A stretch of DNA of 64,000 bases from Jeotgalicoccus psychrophilus DSM 19085. GTDB taxonomy: Bacteria > Bacillota > Bacilli > Staphylococcales > Salinicoccaceae. Under the pieces are notes generated by a model, which saw only the letters and a program-made list of their open reading frames with translations, was not told the origin of the DNA and made no database searches. The position numbers and the translations under genes were made by a program. How positions within the stretch are numbered: the stretch's first letter is position 1; every line of letters begins with the position of its first letter. The stretch is taken from contig NZ_AUEF01000001.1 in assembly GCF_000425845.1 (NCBI RefSeq), forward strand, positions 62,001 to 126,000, written 5' to 3'. Positions 53,798 through 62,427 of this stretch are shown piece by piece.

Positions 53798-56026
53798 CTA
53801 CACTCTCCTTACATTTATCCGAAAATTATCTAAATAATCTCGGTACAACTGATAGGTTTTAAGACCTGGGCTCAATTGTAAGTTCATCTTGCTGAAACCG
53901 TTCTCTGAGTCAGTTACTATATAAACTGTACTAATTGTCTCATGATTAGCCAATTCCACTTTAAATTGTTGAAAATATGATTCTTTAATTAAGATAGCCA
54001 TGTGATTGTCTGGAAATATTAGATAGTCAGGGATGGTATCATTATTTAATTCTGGACATTTCCCAATAGAACCTGCCTTCATCCACAAGACTGATAATAA
54101 CTCCTTAAGTTGACGGCCTAAAGCAACTGAAGTCTTATCTAAGAATCCAAGCTTAAAATAATTGGCGTTAGTCTGAAAGCCGTCCGAAATCTTCATTTCA
54201 CTTAGTTTTGGGTTCTCTGGCTTTTTGACCTTCTTGTAGAGGGTGCCTCTATAATTTTTATCTCCTTCAGCATATTTCAAAGAGGTTTTTACTTGCTCAA
54301 ACTCTTCACTATATGTTCCATAGTTACCTTCGATTTCATTTCCTTTAGTATCTTTTCCAGTTATACTTGAAACAGTTCGAGGCCAAGTAACATGTCGAGC
54401 AATTCCTAAAGCTTCCCATTTGTTGTCTCCCGGTTGGTAGCCAGACGCGACTAGATGCCTCGCTTCTTCTGCAGAAACTTCATTATTAGTAACCATAATA
54501 CACTTTCTACGGCCATCATCTTCAGCATTTAACAGATTGACTGCATGTAACGTTGTTCCAGAACCTGCAAAAAAATCTAAAACAATAGCTTCACTTTTAT
54601 CAGAAATAAAAAATCGAAGTGTATCTTGAACTGCGTAAAGAGATTTAGGGAAGGTAAATCGTTTTTCACCAAGAAACTTACTTAATAAAGTCGTGCCATA
54701 TTCTGAAGCACTGTGAGATGCTATTTTCCATTGAGTAGGTGGGCTACTTAATTTACTATCTCTGACATAAACGATTAAAGAACCGTCGTCTCTTTTACCA
54801 GCTACCTCATGAATGCCTTTCACAACATTTTCGTACTCTCCCTTAGCTAAATAGCTTATAGAGTATCCATAACTAGTTTCATTGCCTACACGTACACGCC
54901 CCTGCTTTATGCGCGAAGCTAATTCAGTACTCTTCATCATCCATCTGCCTTGATCACCGTTTCTTCTTATCGGCAGAACTTGAACTAGCCCTTTTATTTC
55001 TTCGCCTCTATCTACGTCAGGAGGCAATGTTTCTCCTATTTTGACTATCATTTTACATTCCGGATCGACATATATCGGATAGTATAATGTTGGCACCTCC
55101 TTTCTGGCAGCTGCGGTCCCACTCCTTAAGAGGGACGCCCATCTAGGTTCTTTCTTTTTACTGCTCGTATTCTCTGCACTTGAAGCCAACTTCGAAGAGG
55201 AAGACCATTCACTTCTTAACGGTAACCTGTTAGGTAATGAGTCGCCAAACATTACGAAAAAAATGTACTCGTCAGAACGGCTGAAGCCATCTCGAGCACT
55301 CCCTTTAGGATTAATTACGCTGCTAATCATTTGTATTTTGGCTTCAGGAAACAACTCCTCTAATAAGGCACCTAAATGGATATATTCTTTCTCGTCAATC
55401 GTTACAATTAACACTGACTCATTTGGATTAAGCAATTTTTTTGCCAATTTCAAGCGTTTCTCCATAAAAGATAACCACTTACTGTGCGTATAAGCATCAT
55501 TAGGATCTACATAATCATTGTTATACTTCCAGTCATTATTTCTAGTATTATACGGCGGATCTATATAAATACAGTCTACTTTACTTGCATAACCGTATTC
55601 TAATAACTGCAAAGCATGATAATTATCTCCCTCGATGAGTGTATGCCACAAATCGCTGTCCGGTGCGTTCTCGATTTCATCAATCTTTTCTAAATATGGA
55701 TAAATTGGCTCACCAAACTCAGCTATAGCAACTACATTGTCTTTAAGAAAAGTAACTGGTTCAGAGTCTATAGCATTTTTTAAAATACACGTTACTTCAT
55801 TTTCTGCAACCTTTATTACGATATAAATCTTATTATTTTCATTCTTCAAGCTAACTGTCTGTCCTACTCTAATGGGTGTGTTGTATAAAGGTGTATACTC
55901 AGGTACATGCTCTTCAAAAACAAGTCCAAACTTCTTCTGCTTACTAAGTTTACGAACTTCTTCAGAAATTCGTTGTTTTAAAGCTTCATCGCTAATTTTT
56001 GCAATTAAATCATCAATAACAGCCAA
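53798..56026 (-). CDS. Type III-like adenine DNA methyltransferase (Mod)
   Basis: Beta-class DNA methyltransferase of 742 residues: DPPY at 156-159 (YIDPPYNTRNNDW) precedes the SAM-binding FFAGSG at 485-490, the order that defines this class. The region between (about 200-450) should hold the target recognition domain. Start is a TTG with GGAGGAG 10 bases upstream. First gene of the mod-res operon. It sets the recognition site and protects the host. The recognised DNA sequence cannot be read from the protein. Confidence 0.85.
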   Translation of the reverse strand: MAVIDDLIAKISDEALKQRISEEVRKLSKQKKFGLVFEEHVPEYTPLYNTPIRVGQTVSLKNENNKIYIVIKVAENEVTCILKNAIDSEPVTFLKDNVVAIAEFGEPIYPYLEKIDEIENAPDSDLWHTLIEGDNYHALQLLEYGYASKVDCIYIDPPYNTRNNDWKYNNDYVDPNDAYTHSKWLSFMEKRLKLAKKLLNPNESVLIVTIDEKEYIHLGALLEELFPEAKIQMISSVINPKGSARDGFSRSDEYIFFVMFGDSLPNRLPLRSEWSSSSKLASSAENTSSKKKEPRWASLLRSGTAAARKEVPTLYYPIYVDPECKMIVKIGETLPPDVDRGEEIKGLVQVLPIRRNGDQGRWMMKSTELASRIKQGRVRVGNETSYGYSISYLAKGEYENVVKGIHEVAGKRDDGSLIVYVRDSKLSSPPTQWKIASHSASEYGTTLLSKFLGEKRFTFPKSLYAVQDTLRFFISDKSEAIVLDFFAGSGTTLHAVNLLNAEDDGRRKCIMVTNNEVSAEEARHLVASGYQPGDNKWEALGIARHVTWPRTVSSITGKDTKGNEIEGNYGTYSEEFEQVKTSLKYAEGDKNYRGTLYKKVKKPENPKLSEMKISDGFQTNANYFKLGFLDKTSVALGRQLKELLSVLWMKAGSIGKCPELNNDTIPDYLIFPDNHMAILIKESYFQQFKVELANHETISTVYIVTDSENGFSKMNLQLSPGLKTYQLYRDYLDNFRINVRRV

Positions 56027-57086
56027 GTGTTATCTCCTCCTTTTATAAAATCATCTCCGATAGAGTGAGGTACTCATCTTCAGTAACCTATCTCGATAGC
56101 GAAAGATGACCTCCTACAAACGCGGTGGGCTACTTCTTCCAACTCTTCACGTATGCTTGTTATATCTTATGGATTTTCAATATAAGCTTATCACTGCTTT
56201 GGTTAAAGCAGTGATAAGCTTAGATTTATAATAATTCATTCGATTCGTCGCTGACTGAAATTGATTGCTTCAGTATATTCATGCTTTTAATATCTTCTAA
56301 AAGACCATCCTTATCGTCACTTAGCCGTAGAAATCGATTAAACCTTTAGAACTGTTTGAGCTTAGAGCTCTCAACATTACTTTTACCAAATCAATCATCG
56401 GACCTTAGCTTAATAGTTCATTCCTAGCTATTTTTATCACTACTTTACATAATATCACCTATTCGTTCAGAAAAGTCTTTTAAAAATATAACAAAATCTG
56501 AAGATGATAGGATTAAATACGAATTATACTCTTTATCAATGTTATGAAGCATGTTTGTGAAAGGATACAATCCAAATATGCCTTCCTATAACGCTTTCAA
56601 ATAAACTCGCTCTCCTTTCTATTTAGGAGCATATCAATCCTGTGTCATCATTATTGTTAACAGAAACATAAAGGGACTGATATCATGTACTTTATGTATA
56701 TTATTATGTCATTTTTAATGATAAATCTCTTATATTTAATCAACTTATACTATTACAATAAACACTCTTTTTAAATTAAAAAATATGGTTTACTTTTAAT
56801 TAACTAAATACTTGCTATGATTATTGTAGCTTACAGAATCTAAAACCATACAATTGTAAGATATTACGATTTTAACAGAATGTATATAGCCTGTTCTTTC
56901 ATTCACTCCTTCTACCAATTATTTTATCTAAGATTTATATAAACTTGAAGAATTAGAAGGTAGAGAACAATAAAATAAGAAAAAATTACTTTAACTGATT
57001 CTTTTAGGCTACATTATGTATTCCTAATGCATATGTGATCTAATAAAAATTGGAGAAATTAATGTTATACAAATAGAGTTCAATTA
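56027..57086. other. Gene-poor transposon segment
   Basis: About 1.06 kb upstream of mod with no convincing gene. It holds the mod promoter region. Short coding-like stretches (for example a possible EELEEVAHRVCRRSS on the minus strand near 56100-56150) are broken by stops, so it looks like decayed DNA. I see no repeats or RNA genes in it. Confidence 0.5.
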
Positions 57087-57482
57087 ATAAATCATCTTGA
57101 TATTGATACAAGCACCTTAAAAGTATTGAAAGACAAAGCTATGTCTGTTTATTACAAAGAAGGTAAGAGAATACTTTGACATAGATAAAGATAAGAATGG
57201 TTAAAAGTAAAAAGAAATGTACATGTATCTGAATATGTTAAGCGTAGAGCGTATGGGCACTGTGATTTTATTGAAGAGTCAGATCCTCTCGTCGATAGGA
57301 AAGGTAATCCATTTGTATAGTGCCTTCATGTTTTGTGGCTGAGTGGAGGTGGAGAAAACAGTATAAATAATACAGTCGCATTAGATTCTTTTTGTCATAG
57401 AAAAATGCATGAGCTAGATCTGGCAGCCGACATAGAGAAATTACAGGACAAAATAACTGAATACCAAAGTAAACATTTATAA
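57087..57482 (+). pseudogene. Decayed HNH endonuclease
   Basis: One reading frame over about 130 codons shows HNH-family sequence interrupted by four stops (TGA 57177, TAA 57186, TAA 57192, TAG 57318). Recognisable pieces are NHLDIDTSTLKVLKDKAM, AYGHCDFIEESDPLVDRKGNPF, LSGGGENSINNTVALD and FCHRKMHELDLAADIEKL. Functional relatives have two CxxC pairs and ECHH; here most of these are lost. It is therefore a remnant of a McrA-like restriction nuclease, once part of the cargo. Confidence 0.75.
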
Positions 57483-57578
57483 TTGTCTATCAACTTTTAG
57501 TATGAATAATAATCTTTATGTATTCTTTCAACGAGAAGATTATTTATGACTCGAAATTAATTGTTTTATATATGTAGA

Positions 57579-57657
57579 ATAAGTATGGAATGACTGAAGG
57601 TTTTAAAATTAAGTTATATTTAGGAAAGTTAGAAAGTTTTAATCATTCCATACTTAT
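57579..57657. repeat. 15-bp perfect inverted repeat near the right transposon end
   Basis: ATAAGTATGGAATGA (57579-57593) is repeated in exact inverse orientation at 57643-57657, around a 49-base spacer. It lies about 140 bp inside the right end. It is too widely spaced for a normal terminator; a recombinase accessory site or old element end is possible. Confidence 0.6.
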
Positions 57658-57768
57658 GGAGAATTTGAGAAGATATAGAAAAATATAAAATGTTTGAAAT
57701 AAAAAGTGTCCAAAATTATTTATTTAAAATTCTAGTGCAAACCTTATGATGGCAGACTTCTATTACAG

Positions 57769-57800
57769 TTGTACAATTTTTATAGTACTCATAATACGCC
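57769..57800 (-). other. Right transposon end and carried hexamer
   Basis: TTGTACA (57769-57775), 10 bases, TACTCATAA (57786-57794), then TACGCC (57795-57800). The comGA frame resumes in GCC (57798-57800). TACGCC is probably sequence carried in from a former site or the circular form. Confidence 0.8.
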
Positions 57801-58232
57801 TGTCGGTCCTGTAAAGAGTATCAGCCCTTGTGATAATTTCATGTATGAAGTGAGAAATTCATAATCTTCATCTTTATAAAAAAGACTTTCTGAAGATTTT
57901 CCTGCACTGGTATTCAACAGTCTGATGACTACAATTTCCTTCATAATTGTCAGCGGCAGCGTGCTGACGCGTATATTGCATTGTAAGTCATCAATGTAAA
58001 AACTCGTGCGGCCGCTCTGGGGAATTTTATGTTCGTTAATATCCAGTTCTGCAATGAACTTTAAATAGTTAATCAGACGTTTCAGCATACCTGTTTCCAA
58101 TGAACGGACGGCTACCATCTTGCCGCGAATACGTTTTTTAACCGATCCTTCGGTCTTTTCAAACGTAATATGAATATCGCTTGCGCCACTGTCGTATGCA
58201 TCCTTAATTATTGTTTCTGCCAGCTGTTTCAA
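57798..58232 (-). pseudogene. comGA: comGA 5' fragment (split by transposon)
   Basis: Codes for the first 145 codons of ComGA: the N-terminal GspE-like domain (LKQLAETIIKDAYDSGASDIHITFE, then RTSFYIDDLQCNIRVSTLP) to LILFTGPTG, the first half of Walker A. Beyond that the frame runs into the transposon and stops after two codons (VL). The start is the TTG at 58232, 7 bases after AGGAGGTG. The product would lack the nucleotide-binding site and be inactive. Confidence 0.92.
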
Positions 58233-58262
58233 AAAAAACACCTCCTACCCTATATATACGTG

Positions 58263-58275
58263 AAAAGTGCGTTTT
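58263..58275 (-). promoter_or_regulatory. ComK-type AT box upstream of comGA
   Basis: AAAA-GTGCG-TTTT matches the AAAAN5TTTT half-box of ComK sites, 31 bases upstream of the comGA start. A weaker second box may start near 58310. ComK-like control of comG is known in Bacillus and Staphylococcus; here it is inferred. Chance matches to such a simple pattern are common in AT-rich DNA. Confidence 0.45.
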
Positions 58276-58457
58276 CCTTTTAAAAAAGTTACTTTAATAC
58301 AAAAATAGCAAAACTGGTTTACTTTTTACACTAACTTACATAGTTTTGGAATTTAATTACAGCAAAATAAATGCAATTACTATTTACATTGCCGCTGAGT
58401 TTATCTATAATTGAATTTAATGATATGTGAAATTATTCAGGTGGGAGGATGTATCAC

Positions 58458-58706
58458 ATGGATAAAGTATTTAAAATGATTGGATTCTGGACTGCGATGT
58501 TTGCAATTCTGTTCTATATCGGAGATATGGTTACAATGTCACTATTCTTCGTAGCACAGACTGGACTCTTTGTATTACTTGGTTACATGAAATTAAGTGA
58601 AAGAATGTACATGTACGTATTTGCTGCTTACTTAGTCTTATTCTTTGTCGGCTTTACATATTACACAACATTCTTACTTGAACCATCATTCGGCAACGAA
58701 CATTAA
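58458..58706 (+). CDS. DUF2626 membrane protein (YqgY-like)
   Basis: Membrane protein of 82 residues with three hydrophobic helices and a short FGNEH tail. The sequence MDKVFKMIGFWTAMFAILFYIGD fits DUF2626 (Bacillus YqgY). The second ATG (58458) is preferred, 9 bases after GGGAGG. Function unknown. In Bacillus yqgY, yqgX and yqgW are also adjacent. Confidence 0.85.
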   Translation: MDKVFKMIGFWTAMFAILFYIGDMVTMSLFFVAQTGLFVLLGYMKLSERMYMYVFAAYLVLFFVGFTYYTTFLLEPSFGNEH

Positions 58707-58714
58707 TTAAAATA

Positions 58715-58746
58715 AAAGGCAGGAACACATTTGTGTTCCTGCCTTT
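58715..58746. terminator. Bidirectional terminator after DUF2626 gene
   Basis: AGGCAGGAACAC pairs with GTGTTCCTGCCT around ATTT, with TTTTT on both strands. Confidence 0.85.
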
Positions 58747-58758
58747 TTAACTGACTAT

Positions 58759-59370
58759 TTACCTTACGTACGGATTATTTTCTTTTTCATCACCAATTGT
58801 TGTTGGTGTATTATGACCCGGATATACAGTTGTTTCAGGCGCAAGCTTATACAGCTTCTCTCTGATTGAGTACATCACTTCAGCTGTGCTGCCGCCGTAC
58901 AGATCTGTACGGCCGACACCTTTATTAAATAATACATCGCCCGAGATGATAAAATCATTGAATTTATAAGTCAGCGAGCCAGGTGAATGGCCCGGAGTAT
59001 GAATGACATCGAATTTAAAACCTCCTACAGCAGCTGAACCCTCTTTCAGGGTATTTGGTCTCACTGATGAAGTAATCTCCTCAGTGAAGCGTATTGAGCC
59101 GTTTTTAGCGATATCTGTCAGCCAGTCGATTTCGATATCTGACATGTAGACTTCAGCTGCTGTAAAAGCCTGAACTTCATCCAGAGCGCCGAAATGATCG
59201 TAATGTGCATGAGTTAACAGAATGCCGTCCACTGGCAGTCCGATATCTTTCAGCTTACCGATAATTACTTTCGCTTCCGCTGACGGATCGACTACCAGCA
59301 GTCGTTCTCCGTTACTGACAATGTAGCAATTTGTTTGTAAAGCCCCTAAAGGCAATCTAGTTATTTTCAT
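58759..59370 (-). CDS. Metallo-beta-lactamase-fold hydrolase (YqgX-like)
   Basis: MBL-fold protein of 203 residues of the glyoxalase II-like group. Metal ligands are THAHYDHFGALDEV, HTPGHSPGSLTYKF, SGDVLFNKGVGRTDL and a late histidine in VYPGHNTPT. Bacillus YqgX is the counterpart; proposed roles are S-acyl-bacillithiol or glutathione-like thioester hydrolysis. The substrate is not settled by sequence. Divergent from the DUF2759 gene. Confidence 0.88.
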   Translation of the reverse strand: MKITRLPLGALQTNCYIVSNGERLLVVDPSAEAKVIIGKLKDIGLPVDGILLTHAHYDHFGALDEVQAFTAAEVYMSDIEIDWLTDIAKNGSIRFTEEITSSVRPNTLKEGSAAVGGFKFDVIHTPGHSPGSLTYKFNDFIISGDVLFNKGVGRTDLYGGSTAEVMYSIREKLYKLAPETTVYPGHNTPTTIGDEKENNPYVR

Positions 59371-59468
59371 TAGTAATCACTCTCCAAAATGTTCTCGACA
59401 AAACTATAGATTAATTATACAATATTATTAAGTGATTGTTTAAAGAGAAAGATTAGGGGGTCAATATA

Positions 59469-59705
59469 ATGCCTTTCTTCGATACAGGAGAATTATTTAC
59501 TATTGGTGGATTAACTATTAGAATCGGTGTTAACGCACTTGCAATTCTTATGGGCTTAGTAGCAATTTTTGGAGTGATTGGACTTTTAAACTCTATGAAA
59601 GCTAAAAACCTTCTTGCTGCGGGTTTTAGTGCATTAACAGTTCTTGTCTTCGGACTTTGGACACTAGCAACGATATTCACATTCGGTTATCCGGATCTCG
59701 GTTAA
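59469..59705 (+). CDS. DUF2759 membrane protein (YqgW-like)
   Basis: Protein of 78 residues with two hydrophobic helices (about 20-42 and 50-70) separated by MKAKNLLAAGF, ending in YPDLG. It fits DUF2759 (YqgW). AGGGGG precedes the ATG by 9 bases. Function unknown. A strong bidirectional terminator follows. Confidence 0.82.
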   Translation: MPFFDTGELFTIGGLTIRIGVNALAILMGLVAIFGVIGLLNSMKAKNLLAAGFSALTVLVFGLWTLATIFTFGYPDLG

Positions 59706-59720
59706 AAATTTAAGTATAAT

Positions 59721-59758
59721 AAAACTCCCTTTCGGAATATTCCGAAAGGGAGTTTTTA
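59721..59758. terminator. Bidirectional terminator between DUF2759 gene and argH
   Basis: AAAACTCCCTTTCGGAATA is followed by its near-perfect complement, with T-runs on both strands. It ends both the DUF2759 transcript and the argGH transcript. Confidence 0.88.
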
Positions 59759-59762
59759 AAAT

Positions 59763-61136
59763 TTACAGATGATTTTTAGCAACTTCCAGCTGCTGTTTAA
59801 CAGACTCTGTGCCTGTTGAGCCGTAGCTGATTCTTCTGTTAACGACAACTTTCGGAGACAGAATATCATAAATATCTTCTTCGATGACGTCGCTCGCAGC
59901 TTTAAATTCGTCAAGTTCCATATCTTTTAAATAGATACCATTTTGTATACATTCAAAAACCAGTTTGCCGACCACTTCGTGAGAATCTCTAAATGGAATG
60001 CCTTTAGACACTAAATAATCAGCAAGCTCCGTCGCATTGGAAAAATCTTCAGTAACTGCTTCTTCAAGCACTTTTTCATTAATCGTCAGCGTATCGAGCA
60101 TGCCGTTCATAATTTTAAGTGACCCTTTGACAGTTGTTAAAGAGTCAAACAGCCCTTCTTTGTCTTCCTGCATATCTTTGTTGTAAGTCAGCGGCAGACC
60201 TTTTAACAGCATCAGCATGGACATAAGGTGCCCAGCTGTACGCCCGCTCTTACCGCGAATCAGTTCTGCCATATCCGGATTTTTCTTCTGAGGCATCATT
60301 GATGAACCTGTCGTAAACGCGTCGCTCAGCGTCACGAAGTTTGCTTCGTCTGTCGTCCAGAAAATCAGTTCTTCTGACAGTCTCGATAAGTGGACCATCG
60401 TCAGAGAGATATTCGACAGCGTTTCGACAATATAATCTCTGTCGCTGACAGCATCCATACTATTATGATAAATACCTTCAAAGCCCAGTTCGTCTTTCGT
60501 CTGGAAACGGTCGATATTAAAAGTTGTACCGCTGATTGCCCCTGCGCCGAGCGGAGAGACGTCAATGCGTTTTAAAGAATCGTTAAAACGTGATTTATCG
60601 CGTTCCAGCATCCAAAAATATGTCAGTATATGATGTGAAAATAAAATCGGCTGTGCACGCTGCAGGTGCGTGTAGCCGGGCATAATAATATCAAGGTGTT
60701 TTTCTGCAAGTTCAATAATTGTCTCCTGCAGCAGTTCCACACTGCTAATGACTGCATTTACTTCTTCTTTTACATATAAATGCATATCCGTTGCGACCTG
60801 ATCATTTCTGCTTCTTGCTGTATGCAGTTTACCGCCCGCTGCTCCGATTTTTTCAATCAGTTTTGCTTCGACATTCATATGAATATCTTCCTCGGAGACG
60901 CTGAATGTTAATTTATCATTATTATAATCATCCAGTATGCTGAGCAGTCCGGCTTTGATCTGGCTGTTCTCGTCTTCTGAGATTATATTCTGTGCCGCCA
61001 GCATATTCGCATGTGCGATACTGCCGTTAATATCTTCCTCAATCAAAACTTTATCAAAATGGATGGAAGCATTGAACTCTTCCACCCATGATATTGACTC
61101 TTCCTGGAACCTGCCGCCCCAAGCTTTTTTACTCAT
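59763..61136 (-). CDS. argH: Argininosuccinate lyase
   Basis: Lyase of 457 residues splitting argininosuccinate into arginine and fumarate. It starts [11 protein letters not shown] and has [30 protein letters not shown] and the fumarase-superfamily signature [13 protein letters not shown]. The ATG at 61136 overlaps the argG stop by 8 bases; an open frame extends upstream to 61259 in argG without a start site. Confidence 0.94.
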   Translation of the reverse strand: MSKKAWGGRFQEESISWVEEFNASIHFDKVLIEEDINGSIAHANMLAAQNIISEDENSQIKAGLLSILDDYNNDKLTFSVSEEDIHMNVEAKLIEKIGAAGGKLHTARSRNDQVATDMHLYVKEEVNAVISSVELLQETIIELAEKHLDIIMPGYTHLQRAQPILFSHHILTYFWMLERDKSRFNDSLKRIDVSPLGAGAISGTTFNIDRFQTKDELGFEGIYHNSMDAVSDRDYIVETLSNISLTMVHLSRLSEELIFWTTDEANFVTLSDAFTTGSSMMPQKKNPDMAELIRGKSGRTAGHLMSMLMLLKGLPLTYNKDMQEDKEGLFDSLTTVKGSLKIMNGMLDTLTINEKVLEEAVTEDFSNATELADYLVSKGIPFRDSHEVVGKLVFECIQNGIYLKDMELDEFKAASDVIEEDIYDILSPKVVVNRRISYGSTGTESVKQQLEVAKNHL

Positions 61137-62337
61137 CCACAGCAACTCCCTGTTCAAGCATTGCTTTAACTTTAGTCGGAAGTCCAAAGATTTCGATGAA
61201 GCCGACTGATGCTTCCTGGTTGAACGCATCTTCTTTCGTGTATGTTGCAAGTTTTTCATTATACAGGCTGTTCTCTGACTTACGTCCTGTAACAGTTACG
61301 TTGCCTTTGTATAATTCAACACGCACATCACCATTTACCGGCTGCTGCATATCTTTCAGTGTTGCTCTTAACGTGTCTGATAATGGAGTAAACCATAAGC
61401 CGTTATACACCTGTTCTGTATATTTCTGCTCGATTACCGGTTTAAAGTGAGCGATATCTTTTGTCAGCGTAATCGTTTCTAAATCGTGTTTTGCAGTTAA
61501 AATAACTTTCGCAGCAGGTGTTTCATAAATTTCTCTCGATTTAATACCGACAAGTCTGTTTTCAACATGGTCGATTCTGCCGATGCCGTGTTTACCTGCA
61601 ACATCATTTAAATGCAAGATTAATTCGTGCAGTTCAAACTTTTCATTATTAATTGCGACCGGCAGTCCTTTTTCGTATGTGATTAATAACTCTTCAGCTT
61701 CATCCGGCGCATCTTTAATATTTACAGTAAGGTCATATGCATCTTCCGGAGGCGCCGCCCACGGATTTTCAAGAATACCGCATTCGTTGCTGCGTCCCCA
61801 TAAGTTCTGGTCTACTGAATATGGTGAATCAAGATCAACTGGAATCGGAATGTTATGCTCTTTTGCATATTCAATTTCTTCTTCTCTTGACCATGTCCAT
61901 TCACGTACAGGTGCAAGAACTTTAATTGTCGGATCAAGTGATTTAATTGCCACTTCAAAACGCACCTGGTCATTACCTTTACCTGTACAGCCGTGTGCAA
62001 CGTAATCAGCATTTGTTTCATGTGCAATTTCTACTAATTTTTTAGAAATTAACGGACGGCTGAGTGCCGATACCAATGGATATTTTTCTTCATACATTGA
62101 GTTTCCGTAAATAGTGTAGGCAACGAATTCTTCTGCGAATTCTTTTTGCGTATTTATGATGTGACATTCACTGGCACCCATTTTTAGTGCTTTGTCATGA
62201 ACCTGGTCAAGGTCCTTGCCTTCACCGACGTCCAAACATACTGCTATAACGTCGAATCCTTTATCGATAAACCATTGAATCGTAACGCTCGTGTCCAAAC
62301 CGCCTGAATATGCTAAAACTACTTTTTTCTGTGCCAT
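61129..62337 (-). CDS. argG: Argininosuccinate synthase
   Basis: Synthase of 402 residues joining citrulline and aspartate with ATP. The PP-loop is [13 protein letters not shown], followed by [31 protein letters not shown] and EVEGIE-like [11 protein letters not shown]. The ATG at 62337 has AGGTGA 5 bases upstream, better than the one at 62346. First gene of argG-argH. An ArgR-type dyad lies upstream. Confidence 0.94.
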   Translation of the reverse strand: MAQKKVVLAYSGGLDTSVTIQWFIDKGFDVIAVCLDVGEGKDLDQVHDKALKMGASECHIINTQKEFAEEFVAYTIYGNSMYEEKYPLVSALSRPLISKKLVEIAHETNADYVAHGCTGKGNDQVRFEVAIKSLDPTIKVLAPVREWTWSREEEIEYAKEHNIPIPVDLDSPYSVDQNLWGRSNECGILENPWAAPPEDAYDLTVNIKDAPDEAEELLITYEKGLPVAINNEKFELHELILHLNDVAGKHGIGRIDHVENRLVGIKSREIYETPAAKVILTAKHDLETITLTKDIAHFKPVIEQKYTEQVYNGLWFTPLSDTLRATLKDMQQPVNGDVRVELYKGNVTVTGRKSENSLYNEKLATYTKEDAFNQEASVGFIEIFGLPTKVKAMLEQGVAVDE

Positions 62338-62376
62338 ATATGTCACCTCATAAGTTTATTTGTTTTCTTGATAATT

Positions 62377-62420
62377 TATATACTAACATCATAAACTTAC
62401 ATAATCAAGTATATTTATAC
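62377..62420 (-). promoter_or_regulatory. argG promoter and candidate ARG box
   Basis: On the minus strand a TTGATT...TAGTAT pair with 17-base spacing lies upstream of argG. Just before it (62409-62420) is GTATA-AA-TATAC inside an AT-rich ARG-box-like context. The repressor gene argR is in this window at 25309. Candidate only. Confidence 0.4.
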
Positions 62421-62427
62421 ATATTTA

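Larger units (their letters stand above)
44760..57794 (+). mobile_element. Tn554-like transposon inserted in comGA
   Basis: 13,035-bp element bounded by TTATGAGTA/TACTCATAA inverted ends. From left: three tyrosine recombinase genes and a small helper gene (44854-50936, plus strand, very AT-rich), then on the minus strand res and mod of a Type III-like restriction system (51025-56026), then about 1.7 kb of decayed sequence with an HNH nuclease remnant. Target is the Walker A codons of comGA. Excision between the two hexamers, retaining the host one, would restore comGA exactly. Confidence 0.9.

Noticed and set aside
56027-57086. Small toxin or accessory restriction gene upstream of mod
   Set aside because: Only short frames broken by stops; nothing recognisable on either strand.
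57798-58232. Complete small ComGA-like protein
   Set aside because: It stops two codons into the transposon, in the middle of Walker A; it is the 5' half of a split gene.
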